This document shows, piece after piece, positions 51,183-60,313 of a DNA stretch of 64,000 nt. Numbering within the stretch: position 1 is the stretch's first letter; each line of letters opens with the position of its first letter. The notes beneath the pieces are model-generated. The model searched no databases, was not told where the DNA came from, and saw nothing but the letters and a program-made list of their open reading frames with translations. The stretch is from Lachnospiraceae bacterium. GTDB taxonomy: Bacteria > Bacillota > Clostridia > Lachnospirales > Lachnospiraceae. The stretch covers positions 1 to 64,000 of the forward strand of contig JAAVAE010000005.1 of NCBI GenBank assembly GCA_014804245.1. Reading direction: 5' to 3'. A program made the position numbers and the translations under genes.

Positions 51183-51542
51183 ATGATGGATTATTTTAAT
51201 GCATTCTGGGTAGGAGGGCTGATTTGCGCTCTGGTTCAGATTTTAATGGAAAAGACAAAGATGATGCCCGGTAGAATCATGGTGCTGCTGGTCTGTCTGG
51301 GTGCAATTATCGGTGTGTTCGGCTGGTATCAGTCTTTTGTAGAGTTTGCGGGAGCAGGAGCATCTGTTCCTCTTCTTGGATTTGGTAATGTACTGATGAA
51401 AGGTGTCAAGGAAGCAGTAGACAAGGACGGATTTATGGGATTGTTTTCCGGCGGATTCAAGGCAGGCGCTGTGGGAACTTCGGCGGCCTTGATCTTCGGT
51501 TACCTTGCAAGCCTCATCTTCAACCCCAAAATGAAGAAGTAA
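51183..51542 (+). CDS. spoVAE: Stage V sporulation protein AEb
   Basis: FVEFAGAGASVPLLGFGNVLMKGVKEAVDKDGFMGLFSGGFKAGAVGTSAALIFGYLASLIF. Confidence 0.92.
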   Translation: MMDYFNAFWVGGLICALVQILMEKTKMMPGRIMVLLVCLGAIIGVFGWYQSFVEFAGAGASVPLLGFGNVLMKGVKEAVDKDGFMGLFSGGFKAGAVGTSAALIFGYLASLIFNPKMKK

Positions 51543-51548
51543 GGGGAG

Positions 51549-52048
51549 GGCAAGCCTCATAGTGCGGTCTGACAGCCCTGACGCAGCCTCTGCCCTAGAG
51601 GGTAAGGGTTTAAACAGCAGTCTGGGCGCAGCGTTATTGAGATTCCGGCGGGGCAGCAGCCTCAGGGCAGTTATCCTCCTGCATCAGGTCTGGCAAAAAA
51701 CTGTTTCGAAACCTATGTACAGTGGTAAGAAGGATTAAGCAGCCCTTATGCGGGGACTGGCGCCGGACGCAACCGGCGTATTGACCCATCCATGGGTCAA
51801 ATTACGCCTTCGTCGGACATCCTGTCCGACGATTGCTGTGTACTTAAAGGGCTGCCAAATCCTTCTAACCACTTCCCATAAGGTTCCGGCACAGTTTTTT
51901 GCCAGACTTGATGCAGGAGGATAACTGCCCTGAGGCTGTTGCCCCGCCGGAATCTCAATAACGCTGCGCCCGAACTGCTGTTTGAACCCTTACCCTCTAG
52001 GGCAGAGAGGCTGCGTCAGGGCTGCTAGACCGCACTATGAGGCTTGCC
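51549..52048 (+). repeat. Family-3 palindromic element, copy 2 (500 bp)
   Basis: Arms of ~165 bp (GGCAAGCCTCATAGTGCGGTCT... / ...AGACCGCACTATGAGGCTTGCC, about ten mismatches) around core TATGTACAGTGGTAAGAAGGATTAAGCAGCCCTTATG...GGCGTATTGACCCATCCATGGGTCAAATTACGCC...AAGGGCTG. Confidence 0.9.
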
Positions 52049-52118
52049 GTTGAGGACTCGAGGCTATGATTCTAATTCCAATTCAAATTCAAATTCAGTG
52101 TTTCCTTCCGGCAGGGAG

Positions 52119-52406
52119 AGGGATGGTGGGATGATGAGGGGAAGGGGAGGCGGGGAAGCCGGGGTTAGGGTTTCAGGGCTATAGCGGAAAATCGGAAATT
52201 TCACTTACGGAATGGTACATACCCAGGGGAAAATCGCCATGGAGGGCGATTTTAGGAGCCATAAGGCAGGATGCCGTCTGGCTCCGCCCCGTCCGGTTTG
52301 AAACACCTATATCCATTCCGTTAGTGAAATCCGATTTGAAGATTAGACCTGAAACCCTAACCCCGGCTTCCCCGCCTCCCCTTCCCCTCATCATCCCACC
52401 ATCCCT
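52119..52406 (+). repeat. Family-2 palindromic element, copy 2
   Basis: Arms AGGGATGGTGGGATGATGAGGGGAAGGGGAGGCGGGGAAGCCGGGGTTAGGGTTTCAG and exact reverse complement; core GCGGAAAATCGG..TTTCACTTACGGAATGG..CCATTCCGTTAGTGAAATCCGATTTGAAGA shared with 42579-42902. Confidence 0.9.
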
Positions 52407-52523
52407 ACCCCCCGTCAGAAGACAAACTAAATTACAATGTGATGAAATAACGTGCAGAGACATTCCCATTGTTTCTTTTTTGCCATTGCGCTATACTATA
52501 GAAGGAAAAGGAGTGTATGTGTG

Positions 52524-54347
52524 ATGATACAAGAAAGATTATGTAAACTAAGAAATAGTATGCAGGCGGCTGGGATGGACTGTTATCTGATTCCGACTTC
52601 GGATTATCATGACAGTGAGTATGTCAGCAGTTTTTTTATGGTGAGAAAATATTTCAGTGGATTTACCGGTTCAGCGGGAACCTTGGTGGTGACGAAGGAT
52701 GAGGCGGCTCTTTTTACTGATGGGAGATATTTTATTCAGGCGGCAAAGGAACTTGCGGGTACGGAAATTAAGCTCATGAAAATGGGAGAGCCGGGAGTGC
52801 CTACCATAAGTCAGTATCTTGAAATGGTACTGAAAGAGGGAGAAAAACTGGGATTTGACGGAAGAGTGGTCAAGGCAGACGATGCAAAGAATTATGAAGA
52901 GATTTTGAGCAAAAAGAATGGAAAGATAATCTGGGATAAGGATCTGGCGGAAGAAATCTGGGAGGATCGTCCGGCACTTTTGCACCATCCGGTATCTATT
53001 CTGGAAGAATGCTATAGCGGGGAAAGTGCATCCTCCAAAATAGAGCGTGTGCGGGAGAAAATGAAGGCGGAAGGCGCCGACATGCATATTTTGACTTCGC
53101 TGGATGACATTGCCTGGCTTTTTAATATCCGGGGAAATGATGTGGAAAGTTGTCCGGTAGTGCTGTCCTATGTTGTGGTTACTATGGATGAAGTGCTGCT
53201 TTTTGCAAAGGAAAAGAAGAAACAGGGCAGAAGTGAGAATGACGATGATGAAATCTGGACTAAGGAGCTTTGTCGATATCTTGAGGAAAATGGAGTAGAA
53301 CTTTGCTTTTATGAGGATTTTTATGCGTATGTTTCCCAGATTCGTGGAAAGAAGGTCTTACTCTGCAAAGGGCGTGCAAATTGTAGGCTTTTAAAGGAAC
53401 TTTGTGAAGATGTCACTGTTATTGACAGACCCAATCCTACAACGCTTATGAAGGCGGTCAAAAATCAGACAGAGATGGAAAACTTAAGAAAAGCACATTT
53501 GTGGGACGGAGCAGCGGTCACTCATTTTATGTACTGGCTTAAAAAGAATGTGGGGAAGATATCTATGACAGAAGTGAGCGCTTCCGCATATCAGGAAGGG
53601 CTGCGGGAGACATATGAGCATTTTGTAGAGCCCAGCTTTAGTACTATATGTGCATATGGTCCAAATGGTGCGATAGCACATTACAGCGCAAAGGAGGACG
53701 CCTGCGAGGAAATCCGCCCGGAAGGAATGTTGCTGGTGGACAGCGGCGGACACTATCTGGAGGGCTCCACGGATATTACCAGGACTTTTGTTCTGGGGAG
53801 CGTTTCAAAAGAGATGAAGGAGCACTTTACACTGGTGCTGCGTGCGTTGCTGAATCTTAAAAACGCCAGATTCCTCCATGGATGCAGGGGAGTCAATCTG
53901 GACATTATGGCAAGGCAGGTACTTTGGGAAAAGGGACTGGACTACAAACATGGAACAGGTCATGGTGTTGGTTATTTGCTCAGTGTGCATGAAGGACCTA
54001 ACAGCTTTAGATGGAAACTCCTTCCAGATTATCAGGATAATGCTGTTTTGGAGGAGGGCATGGTAACTACGGATGAACCGGGTATTTATATAGAAGGAAG
54101 CCATGGCATCAGGCTTGAAAACGAACTTCTCTGCAGAAAAGACGAAGCAAATGAGTACGGACAGTTTATGCATTTCGAGGATCTTACCTGCGTGCCTTTT
54201 GATCTTGACGGTGTGGAAGTTTCCCTTCTTACTGATGCGGATAGGAGAAATCTTAACGCTTACCACAAGGAAGTGTTTGAAAAATTAGAGCCTTATTTTG
54301 AAGGTGAAGAACTTGACTGGTTACGGGAAGTTACCAGAGAAATATAG
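52524..54347 (+). CDS. Xaa-Pro aminopeptidase / aminopeptidase P family
   Basis: YLIPTSDYHDSEYV, FTGSAGTLVVTKDEAALFTDGRYFIQA, GTGHGVGYLLSVHEGPNSF; ATG 52524. Confidence 0.93.
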   Translation: MIQERLCKLRNSMQAAGMDCYLIPTSDYHDSEYVSSFFMVRKYFSGFTGSAGTLVVTKDEAALFTDGRYFIQAAKELAGTEIKLMKMGEPGVPTISQYLEMVLKEGEKLGFDGRVVKADDAKNYEEILSKKNGKIIWDKDLAEEIWEDRPALLHHPVSILEECYSGESASSKIERVREKMKAEGADMHILTSLDDIAWLFNIRGNDVESCPVVLSYVVVTMDEVLLFAKEKKKQGRSENDDDEIWTKELCRYLEENGVELCFYEDFYAYVSQIRGKKVLLCKGRANCRLLKELCEDVTVIDRPNPTTLMKAVKNQTEMENLRKAHLWDGAAVTHFMYWLKKNVGKISMTEVSASAYQEGLRETYEHFVEPSFSTICAYGPNGAIAHYSAKEDACEEIRPEGMLLVDSGGHYLEGSTDITRTFVLGSVSKEMKEHFTLVLRALLNLKNARFLHGCRGVNLDIMARQVLWEKGLDYKHGTGHGVGYLLSVHEGPNSFRWKLLPDYQDNAVLEEGMVTTDEPGIYIEGSHGIRLENELLCRKDEANEYGQFMHFEDLTCVPFDLDGVEVSLLTDADRRNLNAYHKEVFEKLEPYFEGEELDWLREVTREI

Positions 54348-54367
54348 AAAACGGGGAAGAAAAACAC

Positions 54368-55177
54368 ATGATACCGAAAGTAAATGCGGATGAAAAAGCA
54401 ATTTTAAAAAATATCACCTGTTTTTCATTGGATATGGACGGAACAATCTATCTGGGAGAAAAGTGGATTGATGGAGCAAAGGATTTTTTGGAGGCTGTGG
54501 AGAAAGCCGGAAAAAGATATGTGTTCCTCACCAATAATTCTTCCAAAAATCCGCAGGCATACGTTGAAAAGCTGGGGAGAATGGGACTTGATGTAGAGGA
54601 GTCCAGAATCGTGACCTCCGGGCAGGCAACAATTGCTTATCTGAAGGAAAATTTTTCGGGAAAGAAGGTTTATCTGCTGGGCAATGAACTTTTGGAAGAG
54701 CAGTTCTTAAAGGAAGGAATTTTACTTGATGAGAAAACGCCGGAGGTGGTGGTGGTGGGCTTTGATACTTCCCTTACCTATGCTAAAATGTGCAGAGTAT
54801 GTGATCTAGTAAGAGAGGGACTGCCCTATATCTCCACGCATCCGGACTATAACTGCCCCACAGAAACCGGATTCATTCCTGATGCTGGGGCGATACATGC
54901 ATTTATCCATGCATCAGCGTTCCGGTATCCGGATCATATCATCGGAAAGCCCAATGGAGATATCATGGATTACCTTGCAGCGCGGGAAGGAGTATTAAAG
55001 AGCGAGACCGCTATGGTGGGGGATCGGCTCTATACAGATGTGGCTGCCGGTGTCAATAATGGTTATACTGGGATTCTGGTATTAAGCGGAGAGGCATGTA
55101 TGAAGGATGTGGAGACATCAGAGGTTATGCCGCATCTCATTTTCACATCGGTTAAGGAGATGATTCCGTTTCTATAA
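54368..55177 (+). CDS. HAD-IIA family hydrolase (NagD-like)
   Basis: FSLDMDGTIYLGEKWIDGA, FLTNNSSKN, GKPNGDIMDYL, MVGDRLYTDVAAGVNNGYTG. Confidence 0.93.
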   Translation: MIPKVNADEKAILKNITCFSLDMDGTIYLGEKWIDGAKDFLEAVEKAGKRYVFLTNNSSKNPQAYVEKLGRMGLDVEESRIVTSGQATIAYLKENFSGKKVYLLGNELLEEQFLKEGILLDEKTPEVVVVGFDTSLTYAKMCRVCDLVREGLPYISTHPDYNCPTETGFIPDAGAIHAFIHASAFRYPDHIIGKPNGDIMDYLAAREGVLKSETAMVGDRLYTDVAAGVNNGYTGILVLSGEACMKDVETSEVMPHLIFTSVKEMIPFL

Positions 55178-55250
55178 AAATAGGTAAGAGCAATTCCAGA
55201 CCTACCCGGTTGTGTAACAGAAGGAAAAGACTTTTTTTGCAGGTCGGATA

Positions 55251-55371
55251 TACTTTACTTAATCTCGTAAAAGTTCAAAGATTAAGTAGAATATAAATGC
55301 AATATTTATTGATTTATCTATGTATTAATGTTAAACTTTACTTAAAATAGTGCAAAATGCAAGATTAAGTG
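55251..55371 (+). promoter_or_regulatory. Repeated TTTACTTAA / AGATTAAGT half-sites upstream of the DUF234 ATPase gene
   Basis: TTTACTTAATCT (55254), AGATTAAGTAGA (55279), CTTTACTTAA (~55335), AAGATTAAGT (55361) in an AT-rich leader. Confidence 0.5.
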
Positions 55372-55388
55372 AAAAATAAGGAGCTAAA

Positions 55389-56810
55389 ATGCTAATAGGC
55401 CGTAAAAAAGAAATAGAATTATTGGATTCCGTATTGCAGGGTGACAAATCTCATTTTGTTGCAGTATATGGGCGAAGGAGAGTTGGGAAAACTTTTTTGA
55501 TCCGGGAATTTTTTGGTTATCGCTTTACATTTCAGCATGCAGGTTTGTCAGAAAGCGGAATGAAGGAGCAATTATTTGCATTTGCTTCCTCCTTAAAAGA
55601 TGCTGGCTGCGCTGTTGCGCGCAAACCGATGAACTGGCTGGAAGCATTTGAAGGACTTAAAGATCTGGTCAGGCAGTCAAATGAGAAAAGGAAGGTAATT
55701 TTTATTGATGAATTGTCTTGGATGGATACACAAAAAAGTGACCTTATGGTGGCCATAGAAAATTTCTGGAATAGCTTTGCGTCAGCAAGAAAAGATGTAA
55801 TACTGATTGTATGTGCTTCGGCTACGTCATGGATGCTGTCCAAAGTGGTTCACAATAAAGGCGGTTTATATAACCGGTTGACAGAGCAGATCCATTTGCA
55901 AACATTCACATTGAAAGAATGTGAGGAATATGTCAAGGCAGCCGGTTTGGCGTTAAACAGAAATCAGATTTTACAGTATTACATGATTTTTGGCGGCGTT
56001 CCATATTACTGGGGTTTTTTAAAGAAAGGTCTAAGTCTGTCGCAAAACATAGACAATATTTTGTTTAAAAAGAATGCACCTTTAAAAGAAGAATTTAAAT
56101 ATTTGTATGCGTCTGCATTTAAACATCCGGCTATATATGTAAAGATAATTGAAACCTTGGGACGTAAGAAGGTTGGAATGACAAGAGAAGAACTGATAGA
56201 AGCTTCAGGCATTTTGAATTCTGGCGACTTGACTGTCAAATTGGAGGAACTGGAGAGTTGTGGCTTTATCAGGCGATATTTTGCCGTGGGGATGAAGAAG
56301 AAAAACGCAGTATATCAATTGATTGATTGCTTTACATTATTTCATTTCAAATTTTTAGAAGAAATTCCTACCGATGGACATTTTTGGTCCAACCAAGTTA
56401 ATACGCCGGTAGTAAATACGTGGATGGGGCTTGCGTTCGAACGGGTCTGCATGGAACATGTAGATCAGATTAAAATGAAGCTGGGGATATCCGGAGTGTT
56501 TACGGAAGTGAATTCATGGTATTGCAAAGCAGATCCAGATAAAGGGATATTCGGTTCACAAATAGATTTATTGATCATTAGAAAAGATCAGGTGATAAAT
56601 TTGTGCGAGATGAAATATTCCGGTTCAGAGTACACCGTAACGGAAAAGGTGGACAGAAGCATTAGGAACAAAATAAACGATTTGGTGCTGTCGACCGGAA
56701 CAAAGTATGCAATTTATCCGACACTGATTACAACTTATGGTCTGGTAGGTAATTCTTATGCAGAAAATATCCAGTCGGTAATTACGCTTGATGATTTATT
56801 TGCAATATAA
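55389..56810 (+). CDS. AAA ATPase with C-terminal DUF234/PD-(D/E)XK-like domain
   Basis: Walker A GRRRVGKTFLI, Walker B KVIFIDELSWMD, C-terminal SQIDLLI...NLCEMKYS (D...ExK). Confidence 0.85.
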   Translation: MLIGRKKEIELLDSVLQGDKSHFVAVYGRRRVGKTFLIREFFGYRFTFQHAGLSESGMKEQLFAFASSLKDAGCAVARKPMNWLEAFEGLKDLVRQSNEKRKVIFIDELSWMDTQKSDLMVAIENFWNSFASARKDVILIVCASATSWMLSKVVHNKGGLYNRLTEQIHLQTFTLKECEEYVKAAGLALNRNQILQYYMIFGGVPYYWGFLKKGLSLSQNIDNILFKKNAPLKEEFKYLYASAFKHPAIYVKIIETLGRKKVGMTREELIEASGILNSGDLTVKLEELESCGFIRRYFAVGMKKKNAVYQLIDCFTLFHFKFLEEIPTDGHFWSNQVNTPVVNTWMGLAFERVCMEHVDQIKMKLGISGVFTEVNSWYCKADPDKGIFGSQIDLLIIRKDQVINLCEMKYSGSEYTVTEKVDRSIRNKINDLVLSTGTKYAIYPTLITTYGLVGNSYAENIQSVITLDDLFAI

Positions 56811-56834
56811 GAAGCAGGCATAGAAAGGTTACAT

Positions 56835-59800
56835 ATGGGATTACAGTTTTATTTTGGGGGATCAGGCGCCGGAAAAAGCCGGCAGCTTCATGAAGACATT
56901 ATAGCATGGGCGGGACGGGAACCGTCCCGTGATTTTTTATTTCTGGTACCGGATCAGTTTACCATGCAGACGCAGGTGGATTTGGTGGGTGCAAGCAGCT
57001 GCGGCGGTATTATGAATATAGATGTGCTCAGCTTTGGGCGTCTGGCACACCGCATTTTTGAGGAAACCGGATATGGGAGCAAACCGGTGCTGGATGATAC
57101 CGGAAAGAGTCTTGTGCTTCGAAAGAGCGCCGCGTCTTTAAAAGAAGAAATGCCTGTTATCGGGAAAAACTTAAATAAGATAGGTTATATTCACGAGGTG
57201 AAATCAGCTATTTCCGAATTTATGCAGTATGGTATCAGCAGCGCGCAGGTCGGAGAACTGGCCGAGTTTGCGAAGGGAAGAGGGGCGCTTTATAGCAAAC
57301 TGAAAGATTTGGAAATCATTTACCGGGGGTTCACGGATTATATACAAGACCGTTTTATCACGACGGAAGAGACTCTGGAACTTTTGACGAGAGCGGTAGG
57401 AAAATCAAAGCTTATTTCGGGCAGTGTGATCATATTTGACGGTTTTACAGGGTTTACGCCTATTCAATACCGGCTGATTCAGGAACTTTTGACGCTGACG
57501 GAACGAGTCATTATTTCGATAACGATTGATATTCGTGAAAATCCGCTCAAAATAGGCGGAGAGCAGGAATTGTTTTACCTGAGCAAGAAGACGGTTTGCG
57601 ATTTGTGTCGTCTGGCGGAGAAAGTACATGTTAAAAGAACGAATGATATTTATATTGAAAACGGACCGTTAGCAAGATTTAAGGACAATAAAGAACTGGC
57701 ACATTTAGAGCAGAATCTTTTCCGGTATCCGGTAAGACCCTATGAGGGAGCAGAATGTGAGAGCATTCACCTGATGGAGGCGCTGCATCCGGCGGATGAA
57801 GTGCGGAAGGTCAGTATATGCATTAAAAAGTTGGTGTTGGAGGAAGGGTACAGCTACAGAGATATTGCTGTAGTCACGGGAGATTTGGAAACCTATGCGG
57901 ATTACTTTGAAAGGGAGGCGCTTGCCTATGATATTCCGGTCTTTCTGGATCGGACCAGAGGTCTTATGCTCAATCCTTTCATTGAATATATCAGAAGTGC
58001 GCTTAAGATCGTTCTCTTTGACTTCTCTTATGAGACGATTTTTCACTATCTGCGGTGCGGGCTTACAGATTTTGCGCCGGAGGAGATCGACAGGCTGGAA
58101 AATTATGTGCTTGCCCGGGGAATCAAGGGAAAGAAAAAATGGAGTCAGGCATTTGTGCGGAAAATGGATGCAAAGGCATCTGCAAAGGAGCAGGAGCAGC
58201 TTCTTTTGCTGGAAGAATTGAATCAGATTAGGGAGCGGTTCATGGATCAGATTTCGCCCCTTCTCCAAAAAAAGGAGAATGCAGGAGAAATGGTGAGAAT
58301 GCTCTATGACTTTATCGTAGCGGGGCGGATTCAGGAGAAACTGGCGGGATATGAGCAATACTTTAGGGAAAATAAGGAACCGGAGCGGGCAAGGGAATAT
58401 GCCCAGATTTACCGGTTGGTAATGGAACTTTTGGAACAGATCATAGGGCTTCTCGAAGATGAACCCATGAGTCTTAAGGAATTCGCGGATATTCTTGATG
58501 CTGGCTTTGGAGAGATTGAGGTAGGTACCATTCCGGGAAGTGTGGATAGAGTGGTAGTGGGGGACATGGAAAGAAGCCGGCTGAAACAGGTGAAGATTTT
58601 ATTCTTTTTGGGGGTTAATGACGGAAATATACCCAAGAGCGGTACCAAGGGGGGCATTATTTCTGATATTGACAGAGAGTTTTTACAGCAGTCCGGGTTT
58701 GAACTGGCACCCACCCCAAGACAGCAGATGTATATCCAGAGGCTCTATCTTTATGCCAATATGACGAAGCCCTCCGGCAGACTGTATCTGTCTTTTTGCC
58801 GGATGAATAGTCAGGGCAAAAGTATACGCCCTTCCTATCTGGTGGAGTTAATGAAAAAAATTTTTCCGCAGATGAAAATAGAAAAAGCGGGTGTTATTCA
58901 TAAGCCTTTTGAGCAGATGATTGGGAAGAAAGATGGGCTGATGTACCTTTCCGAGGGATTTCGGGATTATGCAGCAGGCAGAGAAGGACAGTTAGATGAG
59001 GAAGAGTTAAGTACTTTGTATTGTTTGTACGAAGAGGATGACGTTTACAGGGATTATTTGAGAAAACTGGAAGAGGCGGCATTTGCCGAGTATGTGCACA
59101 AACCTCTTGCAAAGGCAGTGGCGAAGGCTTTGTACGGCAGTATGCTGGAAAATAGTGTGAGCCGTCTGGAAAAATATGCTGCCTGCGCTTATTCACATTT
59201 CCTGCAATATGGTCTGATGCTGAAAGAACGGGAAGAATTCAGCTTTGAACAGGTAGATTTAGGGAATATATTTCACGGTGTCCTAGAAATATTTGCAGGA
59301 AAACTTGCAGAAAATAACCTGACCTGGTTTGACTTTCCGGAAGAGGAGGGAGACAGGCTCCTCAAAGAGGCATTAGAGGCATGCACCATGACCTATGGAG
59401 AGACGGTTCTGTATAGCAGTGCACGTTATGAATACATGATCGAGCGGATGTACAGGATTTTGAAGAGGACCGTGCGGACGTTGAAGGCCCAACTGAAAGA
59501 GGGGGATTTCGTGCCGGACTCTTTTGAAATGTCTTTTTCGAAGGTGGAATCCCTTGAAGCAGTGAATATCTCTCTGTCTGATGCAGAAAGGATGAAATTA
59601 AGGGGAAGGATTGACAGAATTGATACTTGCGAGGATGAGGACCACGTCTATGTGAAAGTAATCGACTACAAATCAGGAAATAGAAAATTTGATTTGGCGG
59701 CTTTGTATTATGGTCTGCAGCTACAGCTTGTGGTTTATATGAATGTTGCTTCGGAAATAACCAAAAAGAAACATCCCGACAAGGAAATTATCCCGGCGGC

Positions 59801-60296
59801 ACTCCTTTATTATCATGTAAGCGATCCTATGATAAAAGCGGAAGGAGAGCTTACTCCGGAAGAAATAAACAGGGAAATTCTAAAGGAACTGCGGACTACC
59901 GGAATTGTCAATGAGGATGAAAAGGTGGTAAGTCTTCTGGATAAAAATTTTACGGATAAGTCCACGGTTGTTCCGGTAGAACGGAAAAAGGATGGCAGTT
60001 TTTCCCTGCGTTCCAGCACCATAGCCAAAGAGGATTATGAAACGGTTTCCAGGTTTGTGAATCATAAAATCAGACAATTCGGAAGGCAGATTCTGGATGG
60101 TAATATCGCGGTGAATCCCTGTGAACAGGGGGGGAGAGAGTCATGTACCTACTGTGCTTATAAGGGTGTATGTGATTTTGAAGAGAAGATTCCGGGCTTT
60201 CATACCCGTATTTTATCCTCACCGCCGGAGGAAGAGTTGCTGAAAAAAATGCAGGAAGAAATTCATGAAGGAAATAATTTCCTGCAAACCGATTAA
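56835..60296 (+). CDS. addB: ATP-dependent helicase/nuclease subunit B
   Basis: LQFYFGGSGAGKSRQLHEDI; nuclease VIDYKSGNRKFDLAALYYGLQLQL; Fe-S cysteines CEQGGRESCTYCAYKGVCDFE. Confidence 0.95.
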   Translation: MGLQFYFGGSGAGKSRQLHEDIIAWAGREPSRDFLFLVPDQFTMQTQVDLVGASSCGGIMNIDVLSFGRLAHRIFEETGYGSKPVLDDTGKSLVLRKSAASLKEEMPVIGKNLNKIGYIHEVKSAISEFMQYGISSAQVGELAEFAKGRGALYSKLKDLEIIYRGFTDYIQDRFITTEETLELLTRAVGKSKLISGSVIIFDGFTGFTPIQYRLIQELLTLTERVIISITIDIRENPLKIGGEQELFYLSKKTVCDLCRLAEKVHVKRTNDIYIENGPLARFKDNKELAHLEQNLFRYPVRPYEGAECESIHLMEALHPADEVRKVSICIKKLVLEEGYSYRDIAVVTGDLETYADYFEREALAYDIPVFLDRTRGLMLNPFIEYIRSALKIVLFDFSYETIFHYLRCGLTDFAPEEIDRLENYVLARGIKGKKKWSQAFVRKMDAKASAKEQEQLLLLEELNQIRERFMDQISPLLQKKENAGEMVRMLYDFIVAGRIQEKLAGYEQYFRENKEPERAREYAQIYRLVMELLEQIIGLLEDEPMSLKEFADILDAGFGEIEVGTIPGSVDRVVVGDMERSRLKQVKILFFLGVNDGNIPKSGTKGGIISDIDREFLQQSGFELAPTPRQQMYIQRLYLYANMTKPSGRLYLSFCRMNSQGKSIRPSYLVELMKKIFPQMKIEKAGVIHKPFEQMIGKKDGLMYLSEGFRDYAAGREGQLDEEELSTLYCLYEEDDVYRDYLRKLEEAAFAEYVHKPLAKAVAKALYGSMLENSVSRLEKYAACAYSHFLQYGLMLKEREEFSFEQVDLGNIFHGVLEIFAGKLAENNLTWFDFPEEEGDRLLKEALEACTMTYGETVLYSSARYEYMIERMYRILKRTVRTLKAQLKEGDFVPDSFEMSFSKVESLEAVNISLSDAERMKLRGRIDRIDTCEDEDHVYVKVIDYKSGNRKFDLAALYYGLQLQLVVYMNVASEITKKKHPDKEIIPAALLYYHVSDPMIKAEGELTPEEINREILKELRTTGIVNEDEKVVSLLDKNFTDKSTVVPVERKKDGSFSLRSSTIAKEDYETVSRFVNHKIRQFGRQILDGNIAVNPCEQGGRESCTYCAYKGVCDFEEKIPGFHTRILSSPPEEELLKKMQEEIHEGNNFLQTD

Positions 60297-60313
60297 AAAG
60301 GAGAAGGTTAAGT

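Noticed and set aside
42579-52406. Retron (msr-msd) interpretation of the palindromes
   Set aside because: Long inverted repeats are reminiscent of retron a1/a2 ends, but no reverse transcriptase ORF exists in the window.
52179-52469. ORFs 52179..52469 (-) and 52324..52524 (+) in the family-2 copy
   Set aside because: Translation of the palindrome; GGRDGGMMRGRGGGEAG low complexity with no SD or domain.
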